Source: Thermodesulfovibrio yellowstonii DSM 11347 (lineage in GTDB: Bacteria > Nitrospirota > Thermodesulfovibrionia > Thermodesulfovibrionales > Thermodesulfovibrionaceae). Taken from it: a stretch of DNA of 64,000 nt. The first letter of the stretch is position 1. Each line of letters opens with the position of its first letter. Made by a program: the position numbers and the translations under genes. The notes under the pieces are model-generated. The model was not told where the DNA came from and did not search any database. It saw nothing but the letters and a program-made list of their open reading frames with translations. The DNA lies in assembly GCF_000020985.1 (NCBI RefSeq), contig NC_011296.1:1230001-1294000 (forward strand), read 5' to 3'. Below, piece by piece: positions 8,582-16,911 of this stretch.

Positions 8582-9664
8582 ATGTATAATATTACCCTAA
8601 TTCCTGGAGACGGAATAGGTCCTGAAATTTCAGAAGCAATGAAAAAAGTTGTTGAAGCCACAGGAGTTCAAATTCAATGGGAAATTCAAAACGCAGGTGA
8701 AGAGGTATATTTAAAAGAAGGTAATCCTCTCCCTGAAAGAGTTATTGAATCAATAAAAAAAAATAAAATTGCTATAAAAGGACCTGTAACAACTCCTGTT
8801 GGAACAGGGTTCAGAAGTGTTAATGTATCATTAAGACAGGCTCTGGATCTTTATGCATGTGTCAGACCATGTAAGAGCTTTAAAGGTGCAAGAACATTAT
8901 ATGATAATATTGATTTAGTCATTGTAAGGGAAAACACAGAAGATCTATATGCAGGCATAGAGTTCAAAAAGAACGAGCCTGAAACACTTGATTTAATTAG
9001 ATTTATTGAAGAAAAATCAGGCAAAAAAATTAGAGAGGATTCAGGAATAAGTATTAAGCCAATTTCAGTTTTTGGAAGCGAAAGGATTGTCAGATTCGCT
9101 TTTGAGTATGCAAGAAAAAATGGCAGAAAAAAAGTTACAGCAGTTCATAAGGCAAACATTATGAAACACAGTGATGGACTTTTCCTTGAAGTTGCAAGAC
9201 AAGTTGCCACACATTATCCTGATATTGAGTTTGAAGACAAAATTGTTGACAATATGTGTATGCAGCTTGTTCAGAAGCCTGAATTATATGATGTTTTAGT
9301 TTTGCCAAATCTTTATGGAGATATCATCAGTGACCTTGCAGCAGGACTTATTGGTGGACTCGGATTGGCACCGGGTGCAAATATAGGAGATGAATATGCA
9401 GTTTTTGAACCAACTCATGGAAGCGCTCCAAAATATAAGGGATTGAATAAAGTAAATCCTTTTGCAATAATATTAAGTGCAGTAATGATGCTAAAACATG
9501 TAGGAGAAGAAAAAGCTGCAAATAAAATAGAAAAGGCAGTAGCTGAAATAATAGAAGAAGGTAAATTTGTTACCTATGATATGAAATCACCTGATAACCC
9601 GGTTCCCCCTGTTGGAACACAAGAGGTGGCAGAGGCATTGGTAAAAAAGATAAAAAGTTATTAA
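8582..9664 (+). CDS. Isocitrate/isopropylmalate-family dehydrogenase, probably NAD-dependent isocitrate dehydrogenase
   Basis: Beta-decarboxylating dehydrogenase of 360 residues. LIPGDGIGPEI opens the protein. The substrate loop reads RSVNVSLRQALDLYACVRP, where the Ser-x-Asn pair is typical of isocitrate rather than isopropylmalate enzymes, and VRENTEDLYAGIE is the classical NAD-IDH block. Metal ligands lie in NLYGDIISDLAAG, and the nucleotide segment EPTHGSAPKYKG favours NAD. It follows the citrate-synthase-like gene by 14 nt with AGGAGG, forming citrate-to-2-oxoglutarate capability if aconitase is encoded elsewhere. A role as 3-isopropylmalate dehydrogenase is less likely from the loop sequence. 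Confidence 0.85.
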   Translation: MYNITLIPGDGIGPEISEAMKKVVEATGVQIQWEIQNAGEEVYLKEGNPLPERVIESIKKNKIAIKGPVTTPVGTGFRSVNVSLRQALDLYACVRPCKSFKGARTLYDNIDLVIVRENTEDLYAGIEFKKNEPETLDLIRFIEEKSGKKIREDSGISIKPISVFGSERIVRFAFEYARKNGRKKVTAVHKANIMKHSDGLFLEVARQVATHYPDIEFEDKIVDNMCMQLVQKPELYDVLVLPNLYGDIISDLAAGLIGGLGLAPGANIGDEYAVFEPTHGSAPKYKGLNKVNPFAIILSAVMMLKHVGEEKAANKIEKAVAEIIEEGKFVTYDMKSPDNPVPPVGTQEVAEALVKKIKSY

Positions 9665-9711
9665 AATGTTTAGTGTGCAAAATAAGCCTCTGCAAAATCT
9701 CCTATGTCAAA

Positions 9712-9740
9712 TTGACAAGAAAAGTATTTTTAGGTATTCT
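9712..9740 (+). promoter_or_regulatory. Predicted sigma-70 promoter for the CorC-like gene
   Basis: TTGACA (9712-9717), 17-nt spacer, TATTCT (9735-9740). It lies in the 126-nt gap between the isocitrate dehydrogenase gene and the CorC-like gene, giving a leader of about 45 nt. Confidence 0.65.
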
Positions 9741-9790
9741 ATGACAACATCTGAGATGAGGGATTATAATTTTATCCTCTTTTTATTAAT

Positions 9791-11089
9791 ATGAATGAAA
9801 TTTTTTTAATAATTTTTCTCATCATTTTAAATGGTTTTTTTGCTGCAGCTGAAATTGGAGTAGTTACATTAAGAAAAACAAGACTTAAACAGCTAATAGA
9901 AGAAAAAAGACCGAATGCTGAAATAGTTCAGAAATTTAAGGAAAACCCAGATAAATTTCTTGCAACAATCCAGGTTGGGATCACTCTCATAGGAAGTCTT
10001 GCTTCAGCATTAGCAGGTGCATATGCAGTAAAAAATATAAAACCCTTGATTGAGATTTTGCCATTTAGTTTTTTAAAAATTTCTGCGGAAGTAATATCTA
10101 TAGCAATAGTTGTAATATTGGTAACGTACTTTTCAGTTGTAGCTGGTGAACTAATTCCCAAATCCATTGCACTGTCTCATCCTGACTGGATAAGCTTAAA
10201 AACAGCAAAATTTATTGATAGATTTTCAAAATTAACCTTCATTTTTGTAAAAATTCTTACTATTAGCACAAACTTTCTTCTTAAACCTTTCGGACTCAGA
10301 GCATTTTCACAGAGAGGTTTCATTTCTCAGGAGGAATTAAAACTTTTAATTGAAGAGGGAGAAGAAAAAGGAATATTTGAACCCGATGAAAGACAACTTA
10401 TTCATAGTGCATTCAGTTTCGCTGAAATAACCGTTAAAGAAATAATGGTGCCTGCACCTCAAATGGTTACTGTTAGCATTTATATGAGTGTTAATGAAAT
10501 TAAAGAAATTATAATGGATGAAAAATTTTCAAGATATCCTGCCTTAGGCAAGGACCTGAATGATATTAGAGGAATACTTCATGCAAAAGACTTCTATAAT
10601 GCACTCATTAAAAATCCTGACTTATTGGATATAAAAAGACTTCTTAAGCCTCCAATGTTTGTTCCTGAAACAATGAAAATAAATATACTTCTTAAAGAGA
10701 TGCAGAAAAAAAGAGTCCATATGGCAATAGTTGTTGATGAATATGGTGTTGTAACAGGACTTGTAACCCTTGAAGATATTCTTGAGGAACTTGTAGGCGA
10801 AATCAGAGATGAGTATGACATTGAAATGCCTGTAATTACACTTCCTGATGGTTCAATGATAATTGATGCTACAATCTCCATAAGAGATTTAAAGGAAGAC
10901 TACGGAATAGAAATTGAAGAATCAGAAGAGTATGATACTTTGGGAGGATTTATTCTTACATCACTTCAGAGAATACCGCATGTCGGTGATACTGTAGATA
11001 TGGATGGAAAAATTTTCAAAGTAATAGAAATGGTAGGACAAAGGATATCAAAAATAAAGTATGAAGCTATAGATGTTAAGAAAGAATAG
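9791..11089 (+). CDS. CNNM/CorC (HlyC) family membrane protein with CBS pair
   Basis: A 432-residue membrane protein in the order: N-terminal CNNM transmembrane domain (three to four helices, residues about 1-150, including NGFFAAAEIG), two CBS domains (residues about 200-330, the second with VVDEYGVVTGLVTLEDILEE), and a C-terminal CorC_HlyC domain. The family is linked to Mg2+/Co2+ efflux or homeostasis, and older annotations call it hemolysin. No SD of note lies before ATG 9791. The 3' end overlaps the convergent hmcC gene by 14 nt. Confidence 0.9.
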   Translation: MNEIFLIIFLIILNGFFAAAEIGVVTLRKTRLKQLIEEKRPNAEIVQKFKENPDKFLATIQVGITLIGSLASALAGAYAVKNIKPLIEILPFSFLKISAEVISIAIVVILVTYFSVVAGELIPKSIALSHPDWISLKTAKFIDRFSKLTFIFVKILTISTNFLLKPFGLRAFSQRGFISQEELKLLIEEGEEKGIFEPDERQLIHSAFSFAEITVKEIMVPAPQMVTVSIYMSVNEIKEIIMDEKFSRYPALGKDLNDIRGILHAKDFYNALIKNPDLLDIKRLLKPPMFVPETMKINILLKEMQKKRVHMAIVVDEYGVVTGLVTLEDILEELVGEIRDEYDIEMPVITLPDGSMIIDATISIRDLKEDYGIEIEESEEYDTLGGFILTSLQRIPHVGDTVDMDGKIFKVIEMVGQRISKIKYEAIDVKKE

Positions 11090-12257
11090 GCATTCTTCTT
11101 ACAATAAATCTGTAAAATAGTATTATCAAAACTACAACTCCTAATGAGAGAGCAATTTCCATCCATGTAGGATAATACTTTTCTGAAAATGGAATATACC
11201 AGTTGTATGCAATTAAACTTACATTGAATCTATTAATTATAACTCCCAATGCTATAAAGAAAGCCATAATCCGCACCAATTTAGCAAATTTTATTTTTAT
11301 TGCATAAATTAAAATAATTGCAGGAGCAAAAACAAAACCAATATTTTCAAAAAGATACCATAATCCATAATCAGTAGTTAAATAATGCCAGTTGTCATAA
11401 TGAGTAAGATCAAAAATTTTAAGAATTAAGTATATAAAAAGGGCTAAAACAAGCACTTTAGCAAGTCCTATGGTTTTACTATCAAAATCTTCTTGATCAA
11501 AGTTTTTGATTCTGTCTCTGAAAAATTTATGTGATATCGTGCTTTCTATTATTACCATTGATATCCCAGCAAAAATTGCGGAAATAAGGAAAAACAGTGG
11601 AAGTAATGCTGAATACCAAAGTGGATGCACTTTGGTAGGAGCGACAAGGAAAAGCCCTCCAAGTGCCGATTGGTGTCCACCAGCTATAATAACTCCAAAA
11701 ACTGTTGCCCATATACCAAGTTTTGAAAAAAATTCTCTTAACTTTTCTCTACCAAGCCATTCAAAAAATGAAGGAAACATCTCAATAAAGCAAATAATAA
11801 TATATAAAAAGAAATGCCATGCGATCAGAAAAAGTATTGAATTTAAGCCCCAAGACCAGCCAATTACATAGACAACACGATAGTATCTACCGAGGTCAAA
11901 CATTAAAGCAAAGACTGCAAATACATAGCCAAGAAGGCTTGAAAGAATTGCTGGTTTAGCAAAGTGTTTGTAATCCTTTATTCCAAAAAGGTAAACCGCA
12001 GTTCCTACTGCAAGTCCTGGTGCAGCAAGAGCAATTCCTGCAAGGATGTCAAAACTAATCCATAATCCCCATGGATAGGTATCTGAGAGATTTGTTGCAG
12101 GTCCGAGTCCGTAAATAAGCCTGTATATCATTGAGTAAAAAGATGCAATGAGCACAATTAAAGCAATAATATTCCAGAAAGTTGTTCTGCTTAATATATA
12201 TTCTTTAAATGTCATACCTAAAAGAATTTTTTCTCTGAACCAGCTATTCTTTCTCAT
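11076..12257 (-). CDS. hmcC: HmcC-like polytopic quinone-interacting subunit (NrfD/PsrC family)
   Basis: A 393-residue integral membrane protein with about ten hydrophobic helices, NrfD/PsrC fold. Family features include the acidic/aromatic SDTYPWGLWISFDILAGIALAAPG segment (residues 38-62, discontinuous summary) and the H-bond rich GGHQSALGGLF block near residue 193. It is the last gene of the operon. It would pass electrons between menaquinone and the ferredoxin-like HmcB. The start overlaps hmcB by 14 nt. Confidence 0.88.
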   Translation of the reverse strand: MRKNSWFREKILLGMTFKEYILSRTTFWNIIALIVLIASFYSMIYRLIYGLGPATNLSDTYPWGLWISFDILAGIALAAPGLAVGTAVYLFGIKDYKHFAKPAILSSLLGYVFAVFALMFDLGRYYRVVYVIGWSWGLNSILFLIAWHFFLYIIICFIEMFPSFFEWLGREKLREFFSKLGIWATVFGVIIAGGHQSALGGLFLVAPTKVHPLWYSALLPLFFLISAIFAGISMVIIESTISHKFFRDRIKNFDQEDFDSKTIGLAKVLVLALFIYLILKIFDLTHYDNWHYLTTDYGLWYLFENIGFVFAPAIILIYAIKIKFAKLVRIMAFFIALGVIINRFNVSLIAYNWYIPFSEKYYPTWMEIALSLGVVVLIILFYRFIVRRMPILS

Positions 12258-13212
12258 GGCTTTTATCTTTACTTTTTTTGTTTTTTGAAATCATATAGTA
12301 AGCTCCCCAGACAAGTGGAGCAGCAGCAACTATTTCAAAAACTTTGACAGTGAAAAGAAAACTTTTACTAACCTTTGGAATCAGAGTTTTATCAAGTTTT
12401 GGAAATCCAAGCTTTTCAAAGGATGTTCCTGAAATATAAAGCCAGCTTGTTCCTCCAGCTTCATGTTCTCCATAAACATGAGGAATGTATCTCTGAGGAT
12501 TATTATTTATTGTTTCATAAGCAAGTTTAAGCATTTCACTCCTTAATCCGAATTTCATAACATCAGCTGAACATATTTCAATACAGGCAGGGAGTTTGCC
12601 CACTGTGATTCTATCAAAACACATTGTGCATTTTGTAATCTGTGGAGTAATAGGATCATAATATTCATAGGCTGGAATATCAAAGGGACATGCAATCATG
12701 CAGTAACGACAGCCTACACAAAGTGATGGATTATAAAGAACAGCACCTTGTTCAGTTTTCTTAAATGCGTCAACAAAACAGGCAGACTGACAGGCAGCAT
12801 CAATACAATGCATGCATTGTTTTTTAACGTATACAGGAGCATTGTTTTCATAAAATCTATTAACTACTGTAAATGAACCAGCAGTAGGTCTCCGAACTTT
12901 ATCAAAAACTGAAGGCTTTTTATCTTTTGATTCCTCAAACTCTTTAATAGGGCTATTAGGATTTTTATTCCATTCGTTGCATGCCCATTCGCATCTACGA
13001 CAACCAATACATTTTGTTAGGTCAACTAAAACAGCATAGGGTTCTTTTTGTAATACACCTGCTTTTTTTACTTCCTCATACTTTTCCCAGTTTTTTCTGT
13101 TTGCCAGATTTCCTGTAGAGTAAGTAGAAGAATCTGTACCAAAAGCATTTTTGCCTATAAGAGTTAATCCTGTAATCGTAAAAGCTTTTTTTATGAACTC
13201 TCTCCTATTCAT
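12244..13212 (-). CDS. hmcB: HmcB-like periplasmic iron-sulfur protein with Tat signal
   Basis: A 322-residue DMSO reductase/HmcB-type ferredoxin subunit. The twin-arginine signal is MNRREFIKKAF followed by a hydrophobic stretch. Cysteine clusters for about four [4Fe-4S] centres are CIGCRRCEWAC, CMHCIDAACQSAC, CVGCRYCMIACPF and CTMCFDR...CIEIC. A C-terminal hydrophobic helix (residues about 290-308) may anchor it to the membrane. It links the multihaem cytochrome outside to the membrane NrfD-type subunit. Tat export fits an extracytoplasmic location. Confidence 0.9.
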   Translation of the reverse strand: MNRREFIKKAFTITGLTLIGKNAFGTDSSTYSTGNLANRKNWEKYEEVKKAGVLQKEPYAVLVDLTKCIGCRRCEWACNEWNKNPNSPIKEFEESKDKKPSVFDKVRRPTAGSFTVVNRFYENNAPVYVKKQCMHCIDAACQSACFVDAFKKTEQGAVLYNPSLCVGCRYCMIACPFDIPAYEYYDPITPQITKCTMCFDRITVGKLPACIEICSADVMKFGLRSEMLKLAYETINNNPQRYIPHVYGEHEAGGTSWLYISGTSFEKLGFPKLDKTLIPKVSKSFLFTVKVFEIVAAAPLVWGAYYMISKNKKSKDKSHEKE

Positions 13213-13220
13213 AATATCCT

Positions 13221-13337
13221 CTAATACTTTTTCTTTTCTCTAATCATGTTACAAATTACTATAAAAGCAAATATTGAAATTATAGCAACTAAATATTCAT
13301 ATCCATGATGTGAAAAAAGTTGCTCAATTATGGGCAT
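13221..13337 (-). CDS. HmcD-like single-helix small membrane subunit
   Basis: A 38-residue protein from the ATG at 13337, preceded by GGGAG at suitable spacing. A longer in-frame start at 13406 would lie inside hmcA and is less likely. It has one transmembrane helix (EYLVAIISIFAFIVICNMI) ending in a basic REKKKY tail. Its position between the multihaem cytochrome and the ferredoxin gene is exactly that of HmcD (47 aa) in Desulfovibrio. The start overlaps hmcA by 14 nt. Confidence 0.65.
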   Translation of the reverse strand: MPIIEQLFSHHGYEYLVAIISIFAFIVICNMIREKKKY

Positions 13338-14895
13338 TTCCTTTGCTCCCTTTTCTTTCATGACATTCATGACATTTTCTTGGTTTTTCAAGTCCCATAT
13401 TTTCATGACATTTTATGCACATACTGTGATATGCTGATTGAAGTCTCGGTCTTCCCAAAGCCTTTGAATCAAAAGAAATGCTATGACAACTTGCACATAG
13501 AGGAGGCTTGTTTTTTTGAGCTTCAGCATCTTCTTTGCTTTTATGATGGCATCCCTTACACATAGTCTGTATATCTTTATGAAAGTATGTTGCCATAGAA
13601 CTTTTGTTTGATATATCAGTAAGCTTTTTAACCATTTTATAATGAGGGATTTTTGCAGGTTCAAACTCCTTTTCAATATGTTTGATTATTACCTCTTCTT
13701 TTACTTTATCTGATGAAACAGTAAATGATTTTATTTCTTCAGGTTCTTTTTTCCCTGTATGACAACGATTACAAATTTCTCTGTTACCCACTTCTGTTTT
13801 AATTGGTGCAATAAAGTAATGGCAACCTGAACACTCTTTTTTTGAAGTCATCTGTTTATGACATCCCTGACAACTTATTTCTGAATTAAGTGAATGGAAA
13901 GCTGTAAGAGTATTTACAAATCCACCTTCTTCTTTACCTTGTAAACTATGGCAATCTCTACAAGCCTTTAATGTCTCATGGTGACAGACTCTACATGTTT
14001 TATTATTTTTCTCATGGAAGTTATGTTTAAAAGCAACACCTTTCATTCTCCCTTCTTCAACATTAAGGAATACTTTATCTGGTTGATCTCTTTCAGGTCT
14101 TGAAACTTCTTTAAGCTCCTCAGTTGTTTTATATTTTCCTGTATGACACTTTGAGCACTCTAAAGGACCTGCGTTTAATCCCTGTAGTTTATTTTGCATA
14201 TGACAGTTTAAACAAAGTTTATGGCAAGAATTTTCCATATTTAAATTCTTTTCTTTTGCTACTTTGACTATTTTTGACAGTTCAGGACCTCTTTTTTTAG
14301 TAAAATCATGGCAGTAATAACATGACTGCTCAGTTCCTTTCTCATATACAAGTGCAAGTTCCTTATTTTTTTCTTCCATGTCATAGATATGATGACAGAG
14401 GCTACAGTCTTTTTCATGTTTTTTAACATGCTTGTCATGAAGGTAAAAATCAAACTCAAATATAGGATATTTTACTTCAAATTTCTCATTTACCTTTTTA
14501 TGACAATCCCTGCAGGAAAGAATTTCAGGACCTGTTTTTTTACCTTGAGCACTTATTTTTTGATGACAGATAAGGCACTTACTATGATAGGCATTTTTAA
14601 GATTTTCAGGATTTTTTATGTTTTCTTGAAAAGAAAAAACAAAATCATTATATTTATCCTTTAAGTGACATTCCTGACAGACTAATTCTTGAGGTTTATT
14701 AAGTATTTTTGCCATAGAATCAACATGTTTTTGATGTTCAAATATTACTTTACCATACTGAAGAATGCCAAACACCTCTTTATGGGCTATTTCTACACGA
14801 TTTTCAGGCTCTTTTAACACTACTTGACTTTTAGAGTAAATTGTCATAGCCAGAAAAATAAATACTGATAAAACTAAAAGAAACATTTTTTTCAT
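13324..14895 (-). CDS. hmcA: 16-haem cytochrome c (HmcA-like)
   Basis: Secreted multihaem cytochrome, 523 residues with an N-terminal signal peptide (MKKMFLLVLSVFIFLAMTIYS). I count sixteen CxxCH motifs, from CQECH near residue 73 to CHECH near residue 512, the same number as Desulfovibrio HmcA. Many extra histidines before and between motifs (for example HDKHVKKH) can serve as distal ligands. It would take electrons from periplasmic hydrogenases or cytochrome c3-type carriers, or deliver to them, and exchange them with the Hmc membrane complex. It overlaps hmcF by 4 nt. Confidence 0.93.
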   Translation of the reverse strand: MKKMFLLVLSVFIFLAMTIYSKSQVVLKEPENRVEIAHKEVFGILQYGKVIFEHQKHVDSMAKILNKPQELVCQECHLKDKYNDFVFSFQENIKNPENLKNAYHSKCLICHQKISAQGKKTGPEILSCRDCHKKVNEKFEVKYPIFEFDFYLHDKHVKKHEKDCSLCHHIYDMEEKNKELALVYEKGTEQSCYYCHDFTKKRGPELSKIVKVAKEKNLNMENSCHKLCLNCHMQNKLQGLNAGPLECSKCHTGKYKTTEELKEVSRPERDQPDKVFLNVEEGRMKGVAFKHNFHEKNNKTCRVCHHETLKACRDCHSLQGKEEGGFVNTLTAFHSLNSEISCQGCHKQMTSKKECSGCHYFIAPIKTEVGNREICNRCHTGKKEPEEIKSFTVSSDKVKEEVIIKHIEKEFEPAKIPHYKMVKKLTDISNKSSMATYFHKDIQTMCKGCHHKSKEDAEAQKNKPPLCASCHSISFDSKALGRPRLQSAYHSMCIKCHENMGLEKPRKCHECHERKGSKGNAHN

Positions 14896-16232
14896 GGTTT
14901 CATCTCTTCTGGAATCTCTATTACTTCAGCGATAATATCAGTTAAAAATTTAACATGCACTCCAAGTTTATAGTAGTCATTTAAATCTTCAATTCCTTTG
15001 TGACAGGTATGACACGGAGCTATCACTATTTTTGCACCTGTATCTTTTATCTGTTCTGCTTTTATTTTTCCCCCTTCAATCCTTGCCATCTTCCATGGAG
15101 GTCCTGCATCTATCATCCCTCCACCTGCGGAACAGCAGTAGTTATATTCATATCCAGGATTTATATCAATAAAGTTTTCACATGTGGCTTTTACTATATA
15201 TCTAATCATATCTCCCAATCCTCTATATCTTACGATATTACAAGGATCCTGAACTGTAACCGGTTCTTCAATTTTTTTTGCGATTTTAATTTTTCCATAT
15301 CTGATTAGTTCATAGAAAAACTCAACACCGTGAATGTAAGGAATGGGAGAATCTTTCCAGCCAAGAAATCTTACTCCCTCATAAACTCCAGTTCTAAATG
15401 CATGTCCACACTCACCCATTACAATCTTTTTCACATTTAATTTAAAGGCAAGCTCATAATGTCTTCTTACAACCATACCCATTGTTTCTGAATCCTGAGC
15501 ATAAAAAGCTTTATTTGTATAGTCCCATCCATCAGTATCCGGCATGGTCCAGTCAACTCCTGCAACATTCATTATTTTTGCCATGTTTGTAAGAAGTCCT
15601 GTCATATATTTTGCTTCAAGTCCATGAGCAAGATAAAGAATTTCAGCATTTTTCTTACCAAGAGGAATTCTTGCATTTTTAATTTCTGCCCTTAATTCAT
15701 CTTCAAGCCACTGGACCGTATCAAGCCATTCATCCTGTCTAAACCAGAGCATATTTGTTGTTTGCATATGGCTCAATGCCTGATCCTGTATATACTGCGG
15801 CACTGCTCCAATAAGGCAGCATATCCTTCTTACAAGAGAGATTAAATAAGCAATGTCTATACCAAAAGGACAAAACTGTACACATCTCCGACAAAGATTA
15901 CATTCGGAAAAAGCAATTCTGGCATACTTTTTAATATCATCCTTGCTAACATTTCCATTTTTATTAAGCATATCCCAGACTGTCTGTTTTACTTTAGCTG
16001 CAGGAGCATAGGTAGGATCATTATTATGAGCAAGATAGTGATGACAAGAATTTGTGCACATTCCGCATCTCATGCAGGTTTCAACAAAAATCTTAAGTCT
16101 TGCAGATGCTTCATTTTTTAAAACTTTATCAATAGCTTTCTTTATTTCTGCTTCAGAGATATTTTCTAATGTTTTATCTATGCCTATATCTGTAACTGGC
16201 TTTCTATTAAAGGGAAAAATCTTTTCAGCCAT
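14892..16232 (-). CDS. hmcF: HmcF/TmcB/DsrK-like cytoplasmic iron-sulfur subunit
   Basis: A 446-residue HdrD-related protein. Two [4Fe-4S] ferredoxin clusters appear in CMRCGMCTNSC (near residue 52) and CNLCRRCVQFCP (near residue 113). Two CCG-type domains follow, with VMGECGHAFR and ending in YCCSAGGGM and APCHTCHKG, the catalytic cluster fold of heterodisulfide reductase. In sulfate reducers this subunit is proposed to deliver electrons to the DsrC trisulfide. The gene lies between hmcE and hmcA with a 1-nt gap and 4-nt overlap. Confidence 0.9.
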   Translation of the reverse strand: MAEKIFPFNRKPVTDIGIDKTLENISEAEIKKAIDKVLKNEASARLKIFVETCMRCGMCTNSCHHYLAHNNDPTYAPAAKVKQTVWDMLNKNGNVSKDDIKKYARIAFSECNLCRRCVQFCPFGIDIAYLISLVRRICCLIGAVPQYIQDQALSHMQTTNMLWFRQDEWLDTVQWLEDELRAEIKNARIPLGKKNAEILYLAHGLEAKYMTGLLTNMAKIMNVAGVDWTMPDTDGWDYTNKAFYAQDSETMGMVVRRHYELAFKLNVKKIVMGECGHAFRTGVYEGVRFLGWKDSPIPYIHGVEFFYELIRYGKIKIAKKIEEPVTVQDPCNIVRYRGLGDMIRYIVKATCENFIDINPGYEYNYCCSAGGGMIDAGPPWKMARIEGGKIKAEQIKDTGAKIVIAPCHTCHKGIEDLNDYYKLGVHVKFLTDIIAEVIEIPEEMKP

Positions 16233-16233
16233 A

Positions 16234-16911
16234 TTAGTAATCCTTTGAATGTCTTACAGCACCAAATTCAGAGCCCGTATGAGCTCTTGTTAACCAGAAT
16301 AAAAACATATGGCTTAACCTTGTGAAAGGAATTGAAATGAGCATAATCTCTCCAGCAATAAAATGAATTACAAGCATAACTTTATATTCAAATAAAAGCT
16401 CATAATGGGCAAGAAATCCTGTTATAAAAGGCAAGGAAACAATGAATAGAGATAGATAATCGGCTTTGCCTGACAGAAATTTTACATCTGGCTGTAGCAT
16501 TCTGCGTATCAGGAGTAAGAGCACACAAACTATAACAATGATTGTCATCGCATCCGCTAAACCTTGAGGTAGACTCCACCAACTAATTTTCCATGACTCA
16601 TACCATAATTCAATATGTCCTATTAAAAAAATCGGAGTAATAATAAGGCATATATGAAAAATAAATGTAATCATTGTAAACCATGGATGTTTTTTCATGC
16701 TTATACTTCCATAAGGCATAAGCCAGTGAATAACAGAACGAAGGGTGTATTTTAAGCTTAGATAGGGATAAATAACTCTTTCTTTTTTTGCAAGCTGGAG
16801 AAATTTCCATATCCGATAAAACATTCCAATAAAAAACACTGCAAAAGCAAACCATACAAGAGGACCTCTTGCCAATGTATAAATTGAAGGATCTTTAAAA
16901 AACTGTTCCAT
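16234..16911 (-). CDS. hmcE: HmcE/TmcC/DsrM-like cytochrome b subunit
   Basis: A 225-residue membrane protein of the NarI/DsrM type with about five to six helices. Histidines suitable as b-haem ligands occur in the helices: FIFHICLIITP, AHYELLFEYK and LVIHFIAGE. It should transfer electrons from membrane quinol or from haem groups to the cytoplasmic HmcF-like protein. The start ATG shares its first base with the stop of the upstream propeller gene. Confidence 0.87.
   Translation of the reverse strand: MEQFFKDPSIYTLARGPLVWFAFAVFFIGMFYRIWKFLQLAKKERVIYPYLSLKYTLRSVIHWLMPYGSISMKKHPWFTMITFIFHICLIITPIFLIGHIELWYESWKISWWSLPQGLADAMTIIVIVCVLLLLIRRMLQPDVKFLSGKADYLSLFIVSLPFITGFLAHYELLFEYKVMLVIHFIAGEIMLISIPFTRLSHMFLFWLTRAHTGSEFGAVRHSKDY

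Noticed and set aside
9757-9790. Hairpin with T-run before the CorC-like gene as attenuator
   Set aside because: Only four to five pairs can form in an AT-rich palindrome-like stretch; too weak to claim.
13221-13406. 61-residue version of the HmcD-like protein
   Set aside because: The start would lie 80 nt inside hmcA, while ATG 13337 has a better ribosome site and gives the expected small helix protein.
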